This document shows, piece by piece, positions 11,236 through 22,759 of a DNA stretch of 64,000 nucleotides. The notes beneath the pieces were generated by a model. The model worked only from the letters and a program-made list of their open reading frames with translations, made no database searches and had not been told where the DNA came from. The stretch is from NCBI RefSeq assembly GCF_022539505.1, contig NC_061508.1, positions 33,536,256 to 33,600,255 of the forward strand, in the 5' to 3' direction. This DNA comes from Lolium rigidum (Eukaryota > Streptophyta > Magnoliopsida > Poales > Poaceae). The translations under genes and the position numbers were made by a program. The first letter of the stretch is position 1, and every line of letters begins with the position of its first letter.

Positions 11236-13902
11236 TCAATCATAGCTTGAACCATATGTGACCCCAGGTGGTCCATATGAGTATCTCCATTGAGTGCATG
11301 CCGAACATTTCTCAAGCTGAACGCTGTTCTCTAGAGTACAGAATTTACAGGACCAAGTTGCGTACTTGGCTTTTGCAATTTTAGGTTTCGCTGTTCCACA
11401 AACTTCACATATTGGTGCCAGAGGCTACAAAATTTAAATCAAAATTTATTAAAGAGAGGGAACCATCAATAATTAGAACACAAGTAAACAAGTGGGTGAT
11501 TTTACTTTTTATAAAGTGAAACATATGTTTCGAGATGGAAAATTTGAGATAATGTGCACATACAAGAACAGGAGAGATGTAACTCATATCACAAGGACAA
11601 ATGTGCAAACAAACCTAAAAATAGTAATACCAATGGTAATACAGCAAGGCAAGAAAAGAAGTTATGCCACTTTGCACGGAGAATAAACAGAATTATTTGT
11701 TAGTTGGTCAGTATAACAAAGGAAGTTTATTTACACTTTTAAAACAGTCTAATCTATAGCCAAATCTTGCCAGTGACTAAAGTCGTAAATAAATTTGCAC
11801 AATATGGCATCAAAATATTGCAAGGAGATTATTTGTCAAGAAACTTACAGCGACGTAGGCATGAATGAGCAATCCAATTTATCCTAGGTATACTATACGT
11901 GGTTCCCAGTATAAATTCTCAATCATTAGGTGTTCACGACGTTTACATAAGCCTACTCTGCTCCGAAAGCACCAATCAGATATGTGCTCCTATTATAGCA
12001 TGGATCATTTATAAATGGACCATGCTCAGTGTACCTCATACTCATAGACTGTGTCACTGTGCTATAAGATCATGATGAAATTCATCAAGTGAGAAGCACC
12101 ACCGAGAATACAAAAGAGAATTTGTATTTTGAAACTTCTACCTAGCAGAAGAGCTAGCCATCAAACCACGCCTAGACTTTTAGTTTGGTATGAGAAACGG
12201 TATGAAGGAAGTGAGGAACTTCAGGGAACAGTATTACAAAATAAAAGTGAGCCAGTCAATTTACCTGATTTAGAAGAGTGCAAGCACTACACCCCCACAA
12301 AGAACTGATGCCCGCGTCAGTTGTCCTACAAGAAGAGGAATCCTCTGGTGCTGTAACTTGAGATCGAGATGAAGTGCTGGACTCTGCAGAACCGCTCGAA
12401 AACACAGCCTTTGTGTTTTTTCCAGCTTTTGTGCGTTTTCTATCCCTTGCTGTGAAGTTAGGTGGTTTCTCAAGAATAATAACATCTTCTGAATCATCAA
12501 TACCAGATTGGTTATGTGATCCACACCACAGGTCATCTTGCATTCTCCTTTCAGCAGCCATTGCAGCAGCTTGTACTGGACTCAGCGCGCTCATAATATC
12601 ACTATTTCCACCCAGCTTTCTTGGGCCAGATGGCAATAAAGCTCCATTCCTTGCCCGTTTCTGTGCAGCACTTAATGCAGCTTGCCGGAGAGATGGTGGT
12701 GGTGGATGTACTGAAAATCCACCTAATCTCCTGCCTGTACCATCAAACCCTTGTCCTGGTCCAGTGATACCCTTTGAAATAAGTTCTTCACACTCCTGAA
12801 TTATTAGCCATAAGCAGCATAAGCTTCTGATGGTAAAGAAACAACTAGATACATTGTTGCGCGAAAGTAACAGAAACCAGAATAACTCAACATAAAAAAG
12901 TATAGAAAGTTGTCCCAAAAATTTGTGGACTGTGGTATTTGTATAAGCAGATATTGCAAGCATTAAATTTGTTGAAGAACCAGTGTTTGATAGCGGAAAA
13001 TCCTCTGTATAAGTGTATAACAGACCACACAATTCGAAAAATAAAATACTGATTTTAATCACTTCCTTCTGAACAATCAAATAGAGGGGCTACTAACTTA
13101 CATATCACTGTTTTGACTAATTCAGTTCAGAACACAGACAATATAGCCACTAAAAAAAAATTGAGTTCCATCTGTATCAACTATTAATGATCACAGGAGG
13201 GCATCATCCAACGAAATTATCAATCCAGAGTTAAAATGCTGCCAAACTCAAAATCAGCAGGAATTATTAATACTAGCTTTCATGAAACGTGTTTACTTGC
13301 AGGAAAATATGGGCAATTTTCGCATTTGTGCAGCCTCTGCACACAAGCAGCAGAGTCCAAGTATACTAGTCAGCTGCTATTCGGTTCAACTGCAAAATTG
13401 TAAAGCGACAGCACTACCATTGACATAGGGATACGGACCTTGCGGAGTTCGTCCCAGAGCTTGTAAAACTGGGCGTCGTGGGGACCGCGCGCGTTGTGGG
13501 CGAGCTCGTGGAGCATGGTGTCGAGCACCTCCTCGTAGGGTATGAAGTCGTTGTCCCGACCGTCCGGCCGCAGCCGCAGCTTCACCTCGGCGCCCCTGTT
13601 GACGTTGAGCCCCAGCAAGCTAGGGTTCTTCGGCCTGACACCACAATCGAGAATCACACACACCGCCGGCACATGGAATCGGACGAGATAGATAGGGGAG
13701 ATGAGGATAAGGCGAGTAGGGTTAGGGTTTGGTGGCGCGCTTACGAGAACTCGGAGAGGACCTTGACGCGCCACTTGCGGCGGCGCATGATGGGCTGGAC
13801 CTGCTTGGCGATGCGGTCGAGCAGCGCGCGGGCGGAGGGCTCGTCGGGCTTTCGCTTGAGGGCGCGGATCTCCCAGACCTTGTGCACGTCGCCTGCCTCC
13901 AT
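11236..13902 (-). CDS. WLM-domain metalloprotease, WSS1/SPRTN-like (4 exons)
   Basis: Predicted 357-residue DNA-dependent protease that would degrade proteins crosslinked to DNA. Exons read 13902-13745, 13634-13439, 12795-12265 and 11424-11236, giving one continuous frame with GT-AG junctions. The second donor, GTCCGT, is weak. The WLM domain spans about residues 25-140, with zinc site HELAH (95-99) and a third His105. After it come an SHP-like Cdc48/p97-binding box, FDGTGRRLGG (135-144), and an acidic SUMO-interaction-like DSEDVIIL (219-226). Two RanBP2-type zinc fingers (W285-C306 and W319-C338) complete the protein, and the first is built across the last exon junction. Family function is known from yeast Wss1. 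The SHP and SIM assignments are motif-level inference. The gene looks intact. Confidence 0.9.
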
Positions 13903-14001
13903 CGCCGCCGCGGATTCACGCCGACCCGGCGCCTGCGATTTGAAATCGATTTGGGGGCGGCGCGCCGGGCGGGAGACGAGGGCGCAGTTTATGGGGAATT
14001 T

Positions 14002-14046
14002 CCGTCCTAGGAAGGTGGTCTCAAAATTCCTAGGACGGAGGGAGTA
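14002..14046. mobile_element. Collapsed Stowaway MITE remnant in the metalloprotease promoter
   Basis: Two perfect 12-base arms, CCGTCCTAGGAA (14002-14013) and TTCCTAGGACGG (14027-14038), followed by AGGGAGTA. This is what remains when both ends of a CTCCCTCCGTCCTAGGAA-type MITE lie almost back to back. It lies about 100 bases upstream of the start codon ending at 13902. Confidence 0.65.
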
Positions 14047-14235
14047 TCTCGTTTCAGCCCATCAGGAGCCTTTCTCCGATCTAAAATACCTCTTGTGGTT
14101 TTAGTTTTTGTTTAAAATAGTTGTGGTGGTTGTAATTTAAATTTGAACTAGAACAAATATTTTGGATTAGAGGAAGTGGCTTTGAGACAAAAAACACAAG
14201 TATTAACTACAAATATATTACTTCCTTCATGCTAG

Positions 14236-14370
14236 TTTATTAGGCTAACACGTATTTCTAGAAAAAAAGTTGATCATAAATTTGGTCGACAATATACCAA
14301 TGGTATGGTCAAACTTTTTCTTTAAATTCGCGCCATTTTTTTCTCCAAAAACATGTGTTGGCCTAATAAA
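14236..14370. repeat. Small fold-back repeat
   Basis: TTTATTAGGCTAACACG at 14236 is mirrored by TGTTGGCCTAATAAA ending at 14370, with further pairing inwards around GGTCGAC and ACCAATGGT. It is probably a short MITE, but I cannot define a target duplication. Confidence 0.5.
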
Positions 14371-15723
14371 TCGGTAGGGAAAGAGTGCAACATCAGCATT
14401 CGAGTCCATGGCAAACACGCGGCCACGTTCGCACTCGTTGGAATCGTGTATGGACGCTGCCAAGTTCCAACCCATAAAGCACCAATGCTCTGCCGTCATC
14501 TCCCGCACCACTGTTTTCGGTGCTCTATTGCCCTAGCTGCTTCGCATGCTGGCTATCGCCATTGTAATCGAGTGGGAGTGCGGGATGAGGCTATGCTTTA
14601 TCTCTCTCTAGTTCGAATTCATCGAACTAGACTGGTTTATATGAGCAGAGGTCCCCTGTGTCTGTCATGTCTTCATTGGCATTGAGTATATTTACCTAAT
14701 TAGTTGCAAAATGAGCTAATGATGTTTTATGTGTTATGTGCATGTAGATACCCCAAATGTTGGTGTTCTTGGCAAAATAAAAATGTAAGATTGCAGTTCT
14801 GTGGAAAAAAAACCCAATGTGCACTAGTTGGAAATTTGACTAACAGTCACGGGCAGCCACCTGCGACTAGTACCTCGCTAGTAGTATTCAATACACATGA
14901 AGTATCCAATACATGCATACACAAGCATTATTACACAATTAGACAAGTGGCCAAATCATTACTTAATGACAAAAGTTAGAACCTAAGTATATAGTAGATC
15001 ACAAGCCAATACATGTCTCGACTCGGTTACTAGAGTTATAGCTCGCAAGCTAGCTAGTCATCTAAACTACGATCACATAGACGAGAAATGCAGTCATGAT
15101 GAGCTACATCACGATGGAGGTAATCTTCAACGGGTTCCTCTTCATCTCTCTCCTTTCTCAGCAAAGTAGATGAACAAATTGCATCTAGATAAGACAAACT
15201 GATTGTGTCTACCACAAACATCAGAACAAGAACCTGTAGTGAAAACTCTTACATAAAAGATAGAATCACGTACGGTGCAATGTTGGCTGCGGCATTGGTA
15301 TTGGCAGTTGTGTTGGGGTTGATGTCGCCCATGTTGAGGTTATCGAAGAGGTCGTTGATGTTCGAAAAGAAGTCATCGTTTAGAAAATCATCGCCGGATG
15401 ATGTCGTTGCCATTAGTCGCGCGTAAGCGCTTCCCATGAACCTGATTGTCCCTCACATATACATGTCTAGGAGAGGAATGGTTATAGAGCCCTACTGTCA
15501 CATATGTCGCTGATGAAGGTGGCAACGTAAGGTTCTGGAAACATGAGAGTTTATATAATGGAGTTTAGGAAGGTCGTGGGGCGCATCTGACTCGGCACAA
15601 CCACAATCTAGAAAAGCTGGAACGAAACAGTTACGGTAATGTGCCTGTTAATGACTTGTAATTAATCACACGATTAATTTGTTGAACAACAAAAATATAA
15701 GCTCAGCTCGGCGAGATTCCTGC
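14371..15723. other. Intergenic DNA, one unassigned short ORF
   Basis: No recognisable gene. A 62-codon minus-strand frame (15249-15437), rich in Asp, Asn and Phe, resembles a conserved peptide more than random sequence, but I do not recognise it. Nothing else is supportable. Confidence 0.35.
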
Positions 15724-15801
15724 TGTAAGGGTACATTGACCCTATGTGTGGTTTCGGTAATTAATGATAACCCCTATGGACTAATGTTTTCATTGAGTTT
15801 A

Positions 15802-17401
15802 TGATGGCGTGTATTTCACACGTTCGTTGGGCAACCCCAAGAGGAAGGTATGATGCGCACAGCAGCAAGTTTTCCCTCAGAAAGAAACCAAGGTTTATCG
15901 AACCAGGAGGAGCCAAGAAGCACGTTGAAGGTTGATGGCGGCGGGATGTAGTGCGGCGCAACACCGGAGATTCCGGCGCCAACGTGGAACCTGCACAACA
16001 CAACCAAAGTACTTTGCCCCAACGAAACGGTGAGGTTGTCAATCTCACCGGCTTGCTGTAACAAAGGATTAACCGTATTGTGTGGAAGATGATTGTTTGC
16101 GGAGAAAACAAGTAAAACAAGTATTGCAAGCAGATTTGTATTTCAGTATTAAAGAATGGACCGGGGTCCACAGTTCACTAGAGGTGTCTCTCCCATAAGA
16201 TAAAAGCATGTTGGGTGAACAAATTACGGTCGGGCAATTGACAAATAGAGAGAGCATAACAATGCACATACATGACATGATAAGTATAGTGAGATTTAAT
16301 TGGGCATTACGACAAAGTACATAGACCGCCATCCAACCGCATCTATGCCTAAAAAGTCCACCTTCGAGGTTATCGTCCGAACCCCTCCGGTATTAAGTTG
16401 CTAAACAACGAGACAATTGCATTAAGTATGGTGCGTAATGTAATCAACAACTACATCCTCGGACATAGCGCCAATGTTTTATCCCTAGTGGCAACAAGCA
16501 CAACACAACCTTAGAACTTTCTGTCCTTGTCCCGGTGTCAATGCAGGCATGAACCCACTATCGAGCATAAGTACTCCCTCTTGGAGTTAAAAGTAAAAAC
16601 TTGGCCGAGCCTCTACTAGAAACGGAGAGCATGCAAGATCATAAACAACACATGTATAATAACTTGATAATTAACATGACATAGTATTCTCTATCCATCG
16701 GACCCCGACAAACGCAACATATAGAATTACGGATAGATGATCTTGATCATGTTAGGCAGCTCACAAGATCCAACAATGATAGCACAATGGGGAGAAGACA
16801 ACCATCTAGCTACTGCTATGGACCCATAGTCCAGGGGTAGACTACTCACTCATCACTCCGGAGGCGACCATGGCGGTGTAGAGTCCTCCGGGAGATGATT
16901 CCCCTCTCCGGCAGTGGTGCCGGAGGCGATCTCCTGGATCCCCCGAGATGGGATCGGCGGCGACGGCGTCTCCGGAAGGTTTTCCGTATCGTGGCTCTCG
17001 GTACCGGGGGTTTCGTCACGGAGGCTTTAAGTAGGCGGAAGGGCAAGTCAAGAGGCGGCAAGGGGGCCCACACCATAGGCCGGCGCGGCCGAGGGTGGGG
17101 CCGCGCCGCCCTAGGGTTTGGCCACCCCGTGGCCCCTCTTCGTCTCGTCTTCGGACTTCGGAAGCTTCGTGGAAAAATAGGCCCCCGGGCTTTGATTTCG
17201 TCCAATTCCGAGAATATTTCCTTACTAGGATTTCGAAACCAAAAACAGCGAGAAAACAACGAATCGGCACTTCGGCATCTTGTTAATAGGTTAGTTCCGG
17301 AAAATGCACAAATATGACATAAAGTGTGCATAAAACATGTAGGTATCATCAATAATATGGCATAGAACATAAGAAATTATCGATACGTCGGAGACGTATC
17401 A
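15802..17401 (-). repeat. 3' LTR of non-autonomous element copy 1
   Basis: A 1600-base LTR with the same length and order as 21160-22759. Differences between the pair are mostly single-base indels at CAG/CTG sites. ORFs inside it (for example 16846-17370 on -) are by-products of a GC-rich LTR and I do not annotate them. Confidence 0.93.
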
Positions 17402-17416
17402 AGCATCCCCAAGCTT
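17402..17416 (-). other. Polypurine tract of copy 1
   Basis: Minus-strand AAGCTTGGGGATGCT lies immediately before the 3' LTR, the expected place for priming plus-strand DNA synthesis. Near-identical motifs recur at 19283-19298 and 19341-19356 inside the element. Confidence 0.7.
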
Positions 17417-20029
17417 AGTTACGCTCGTCCCGAGCAGGTAAAACGATAACAAAGATAATTTCTGAAGTGATATGCCATCATAACCTTGATCATACTATTT
17501 GTAAACATATGTAGTGGATGCAGCGATCATAACAATGGTGATGACATGAGTAAACAAGTGAATCATAAAGCAAAGACTTTTCATGAATAGTACTTCAAGA
17601 CAAGTATCAATAAGTCTTGCATAAGAGTTAACTCATAAAGCAATAAATCAAAGTAAAGGTATTGAAGCAACACAAAGGAAGATTAAGTTTCAGCGGTTGC
17701 TTTCAACTTGTAACATGTATATCTCATGGATAATAGTCAACATAGAGTAGTATAACAAGTACAATATGCAAGTATGTAAGAATCAATGCACGGTTCACAC
17801 AAGTGTTTGCTTCTTGAGGTGGAGAGAAATAGGTGAACTGACTCAACATAAAAGTAAAAAAGAATGGTCCTTCAAAGAGGAAAGCATCGATTGCTGTATT
17901 TGTGCTAGAGCTTTTATTTTGAAAACGTGAAACAATTTTGTCAACGGTAGTAATAAAGCATATGAGTTATGAAAGTTATATCTTACAAGTTGCAAGTCTC
18001 ATGCATAGTATACTAATAGTGCCCGCACCTTGTCCTAATTAACTTGGACTACCGGATCTTTGCAATGCACATGTTTTGACCAAGTGTCACAATGGGGTAC
18101 CTCCATGCCGCCTGTACAAAGGTCTAAGGAGAAAGCTCGCATTTTGGATTTCTCGCTTTTGATTATTCTCAACTTAGACATCCATACCGGGACAACATGG
18201 ACAACAGATAATGGACTCCTCTTTAATGCATAAGCATGTGGCAACAATTATTATTCTCATATGAGATTGAGGATATATGTCCAAACCGAAACTTCCACCA
18301 TGAATCATGGCTTTAGTTAGCGGCCCAAAGTTCTTCTCTAACAATATGCATGCTCCAACCATGAAGGTGGTAGATCTCTCTTGCTTCGGACAAGACGGAC
18401 ATGCATAGCAACTCACATGATATCCAACAAAGAATAGTTGATGGCGTCCCCGTAAACATGGTTATCGCTCAACAAGCAACTTAATAAGAGATAAAGTGCA
18501 TAAGTACATATTCAATACCACAATAGTTTTTAAGCTATTTGTCCCATGAGCTATATATTGCAAAGGTGAATGATGGAATTTTAAAGGTAGCACTCAAGCA
18601 ATTTACTTTGGAATGGCGGATAAATACCATGTAGTAGGTAGGTATGGTGGACACAAATGGCATAGTGGTTGGCTCAAGTATTTTGGATGCATGAGAAGTA
18701 TTCCCTCTCGATACAAGGTTTAGGCTAGCAAGGTTATTTGAAACAAACACAAGGATGAACGGTACAGCAAAACTCACATAAAAGACATATGGTAAACATT
18801 ATAAGACTCCATACCGTCTTCCTTGTTGTTCAAAACTCAATACTAGATGTTATCTAGACTCTAGAGAAACCAAATATGCAAACCAAATTAGCAAGCTCTA
18901 AGTATTTCTTCATTAATGGGTGCAAAGTATATGATGCAAGAGCTTAAACATGAGCACAACAATTGCCAAGTATCAAATTATCCAAGACATTTTAGAATTA
19001 CTACATGTAGCATTTTCCAATTCCAACCATATAACAATTTAACGAAGCAGAAACTTCGCCATGAATACTATGAGTAGAGCCTAAGGACATATTTGTCCAT
19101 ATGCAACAGCGGAGCGTGTCTCTCTCCCATAAAGTGAATGCTAGGATCCATTTTATTCAAACAAAACAAAAAACAAAAACAAACCGACGCTCCAAGCAAA
19201 GTACATAAGATGTGGCCGAATAAAAATATAGTTTCGGGGGAGGAACTCGATAATGTTGTTGATGAAGAAGGGGATGCCTTGGGCATCCCCAAGCTTAGAC
19301 GCTTGAGTCTTCTTAATATATGCAGGGGTGAACCACCGGGGCATCCCCAAGCTTAGAGCTTTCACTCTCCTTAATCATATTGCATCATACTCCTCTCTTG
19401 ATCCTTGAAAACTTCCTCCACACCAAACTCGAAACAACTCATTAGAGGGTTAGTGCATAATAAAAATTCACATGTTCAGAGGTGACACAATCATTCTTAA
19501 CACTTCCGGACATTGCATAAAGCTACTTGGACATTAATGGATCAAAGAAATTCATCCAACATAGCAAAAGAGGCAATGCGAAATAAAAGACAGAATCTGT
19601 CAAAACAGAACAGTCCGTAAAGATGGATTTTATTAGGCCACCATACTTGCTCAAACGAAAATGCTCAAATTGAAAGAAAGTTGCGTACATATCTGAGGAT
19701 CACTCACGTAAATTGGCATAATTTTCTGAGTTACCTACAGAGAATTAGACCCAGATTCGTGACAGCAAAGAAATCTGTTTCTGCGCAGTAATCCAAATCT
19801 AGTACTTACTTTTCTATCAAAGACTTTACTTGGCACAACAAAACTTAAAACTAAGATAAGGAGAGGTTGCTACAGTAGTAAACAACTTCCAAGACACAAA
19901 TATAAAACAAAAATACTGTAGTAAAAACATGGGTTGTCTCCCATAAGCGCTTTTCTTTAACGCCTTTCAGCTAGGCGCGTAAAGTGTATATCAAGTATTA
20001 TCGAAGGGTGGTGCGTCAACCTTACCTTG

Positions 20030-20435
20030 GGCTTTACCCTTACCTTTCTTATTGTTTTTCCTTCCCTTTGGTTTAGGGAATATATGATTTCCCCCGGCAT
20101 AGAGGTGAATTTCAGAGTGCCTTTTCCCACATCAATGACTTGCTCCCAATAGTTTCAACAGGGATCTCCCAAGTATGATTTTTCCTGTTTCAATAACAAG
20201 ATAATCAATGGATATTGTTCTTCCAAGAATGGTTGTATGCACACCTGCAGCCTACTCCCTTAGGAATTATAATAGAGTTATCAATGAGAGTTATCTCTTC
20301 TCCTCCTTCATCGACTCCCCAAAGTTTCAAAGATTTATAAATGCTTTCGGGCATAAGGCAAAATTCATACATAATATCACGAGTAGGCATGAAGAGTTCG
20401 ATCACCGATAACAATTTTAACAAGCAGGATCCCAT
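20030..20435 (-). pseudogene. Retropepsin-like (aspartic protease) remnant in copy 1
   Basis: The minus-strand reading includes LMPESIYKSLKLWG, then, after a frame change, ILGRSLLKLLG. This arrangement resembles the C-terminal half of plant Gypsy proteases (ILGRPFL-type motif). Several frame breaks interrupt it, one at a CAG-like site where the homologous family sequence would keep the frame. I cannot tell decay from sequence error. Confidence 0.45.
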
Positions 20436-20857
20436 AATGAAAGTTCAGAGTTCACTAAAACTTGATCAAGACGGTTACGAATGTATCCATAATTTTCGTT
20501 TAAGCGAGATGCACTTGTCTCAAGAGTATTTAATCTATTATGAATGCTGATAAGGGCTGAATCAAAATTATTAGCTGAATCATGTGATGCAACCAACTTC
20601 TTTATGGCATTAAAAGCTCGATCCCCATTGCAATGGAGGAAATCTCCTCCCACTAAAGTATCCAAAGCATATCTATAGCGAACCATAAGACCAAAATAAA
20701 AATTACTAAGGAGCAAGCTTAGAGTCATTTGAGGTTCAGTTTCACGATAAGAAGTAAAAATTCTAGACCAAGCATCCTTAAAACTCTCCTCATCCCCTTG
20801 TTTAAAAGTGAAGACTAATTCTTCAGGCGAAGAAGTAACAAGTTCAGAGCTAGACAT
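20417..20857 (-). CDS. Gag-like ORF of non-autonomous element copy 1
   Basis: A 146-codon frame starting MSSSELVTSSPEEL, followed by FTFKQGDEESFKDAWSRI, a segment of the kind found at the start of Gypsy retrotrans_gag domains. I chose the internal ATG ending at 20855; the frame runs 17 codons further upstream. It sits at the 5' side of the internal domain, where gag is expected. No zinc knuckle is seen. It lies in the segment that differs between copies 1 and 2. Confidence 0.55.
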   Translation of the reverse strand: MSSSELVTSSPEELVFTFKQGDEESFKDAWSRIFTSYRETEPQMTLSLLLSNFYFGLMVRYRYALDTLVGGDFLHCNGDRAFNAIKKLVASHDSANNFDSALISIHNRLNTLETSASRLNENYGYIRNRLDQVLVNSELSLWDPAC

Positions 20858-21130
20858 GGTAACAAAAGTAACTAAATTTTTTTTTTGTATTTTTAATATA
20901 GAGTGCAAGACAGTAAATAAAGCAAACTAGATAAAGTAAATGCAAGTAAACTAATTTTTTTGTGTTTTTGATATAGCAAACAAGACGGTAAATAAAGTAA
21001 AGCTAGCAACTAATTTTTTTTTGTGTTTTGTTATAAGTGCAGCAAACAAAGTAGTAAATAAAATGAAGCAAGACAAAAACAAAGTAAAGAGATTGAGAAG
21101 TGGAGACTCCCCTTGCAGCGTGTCTTGATC

Positions 21131-21148
21131 TCCCCGGCAACGGCGCTA
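21131..21148 (-). other. Primer-binding site of copy 1 (tRNA-Asp type)
   Basis: On the minus strand GCGCCGTTGCCGGGGA follows the 5' LTR after an 11-base spacer. Plant tRNA-Asp ends with the complement of this sequence. The family's usual TGG start reads TAG here. Confidence 0.7.
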
Positions 21149-21159
21149 GAAAAAGAGCT

Positions 21160-22759
21160 TGATGGCGTGTATTTCACACGTTCGTTGGGCAACCCCAAGA
21201 GGAAGGTATGATGCGCACAGCGAGCAAGTTTTCCCTCGAAAAGAAACCAAGGTTTATCGAACCAGGAGGAGCCAAGAAGCACGTTGAAGGTTGATGGCGG
21301 CGGGATGTAGTGCGGCGCAACACCGGAGATTCCGGCGCCAACGTGGAACCTGCACAACACAACCAAAGTACTTTGCCCCAACGAAACAGTGGAGGTTGTC
21401 AATCTCATCGGCTTGCTCGTAACAAAGGATTAACCGTATTGTGTGGAAGATGATTGTTTGCGAGAGAAAACAGTAGAAACAAGTATTGCGAGCAGATTTG
21501 TATTTCGAGTATTAAAGAATGGACCGGGGTCCACAGTTCACTAGAGGTGTCTCTCCCATAAGATAAAAGCATGTTGGGTGAACAAATTACAGTCGGGCAA
21601 TTGACAAATAGAGAGAGCATAACAATGCACATACATGACATGATAAGTATAGTGAGATTTAATTGGGCATTACGACAAAGTACATAGACCGCCATCCAAC
21701 CGCATCTATGCCTAAAAAGTCCACCTTCGAGTTATCGTCCGAACCCCTCCGGTATTAAGTTGCTAAACAACGGACAATTGCATTAAGTATGGTGCGTAAT
21801 GTAATCAACAACTACATCCTCGGACATAGCGCCAATGTTTTATCCCTAGTGGCAACAAGCACAACACAACCTTAGAACTTTATGTCACCGTCCCGGTGTC
21901 AATGCGGGCATGAACCCACTATCGAGCATAAGTACTCCCTCTTGGAGTTAAAAGTAAAAACTTGGCCGGAGCCTCTACTAGAAACGGAGAGCATGCAAGA
22001 TCATAAACAACACATGTATAATAACTTGATAATTAACATGACATAGTATTCTCTATCCATCGGATCCCGACAAACGCAACATATAGAATTACGGATAGAT
22101 GATCTTGATCATGTTAGGCAGCTCACAAGATCCAACAATGATAGCACAATGGGGAGAAGACAACCATCTAGCTACCGCTATGGACCCATAGTCCAGGGGT
22201 AGACTACTCACTCATCACTCCGGAGGCGACCATGGCGGTGTAGAGTCCTCCGGGAGATGATTCCCCTCTCCGGCAGGGTGCCGGAGGCGATCTCCTGGAT
22301 CCCCCGAGATGGGATCGGCGGCGACGGCGTCTCTGGAAGGTTTTCCGTATCGTGGCTCTCGGTATCGGGGGTTTCGTCACGGAGGCTTTAAGTAGGCGGA
22401 AGGGCAAGTCAAGAGGCGGCACGGGGGCCCACACCATAGGCCGGCGCGGCCGGGGTGGGGCCGCGCCGCCCTAGGGTTTGGCCACCCCGTGGCCCCTCTT
22501 CGTCTCGTCTTCGGACTTCCGGAAGCTTCGTGGAAAAATAGGCCCCCGGGCTTTGATTTCGTCCAATTCCGAGAATATTTCCTTACTAGGATTTCGAAAC
22601 CAAAAACAGCGAAAACAACAACCGGCACTTCGGCATCTTGTTAATAGGTTAGTTCCAGAAAATGCACAAATATGACATAAAGTGTGCATAAAACATGTAG
22701 GTATCATCAATAATATGGCATAGAACATAAGAAATTATCGATACGTCGGAGACGTATCA
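21160..22759 (-). repeat. 5' LTR of non-autonomous element copy 1
   Basis: A 1600-base LTR, the partner of 15802-17401, bounded by TGAT...ATCA on either strand and followed by the GTTTA target duplication. Confidence 0.93.

Larger units (their letters stand above)
15802..22759 (-). mobile_element. Non-autonomous LTR retrotransposon (Gypsy-type), copy 1
   Basis: A complete 6958-base element with two 1600-base LTRs in direct orientation (15802-17401 and 21160-22759). On the minus strand the LTRs start TGATACGTCTCCGACG and end CGCCATCA. The target duplication GTTTA is perfect (15797-15801 and 22760-22764). It carries a primer-binding site, a polypurine tract and a short gag/protease-like region. 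I find no reverse transcriptase, RNase H or integrase, so it must be mobilised in trans. Most of the 3.8-kb internal domain is non-coding. It sits inside the solo LTR of 15724-25001. Confidence 0.93.

Noticed and set aside
16846..17370. Minus-strand ORFs inside the LTRs (also near 22204-22728, 57644-58168 and 62744-62953)
   Set aside because: They recur at the same place in every LTR copy, lack domains and are explained by the GC-rich LTR core.
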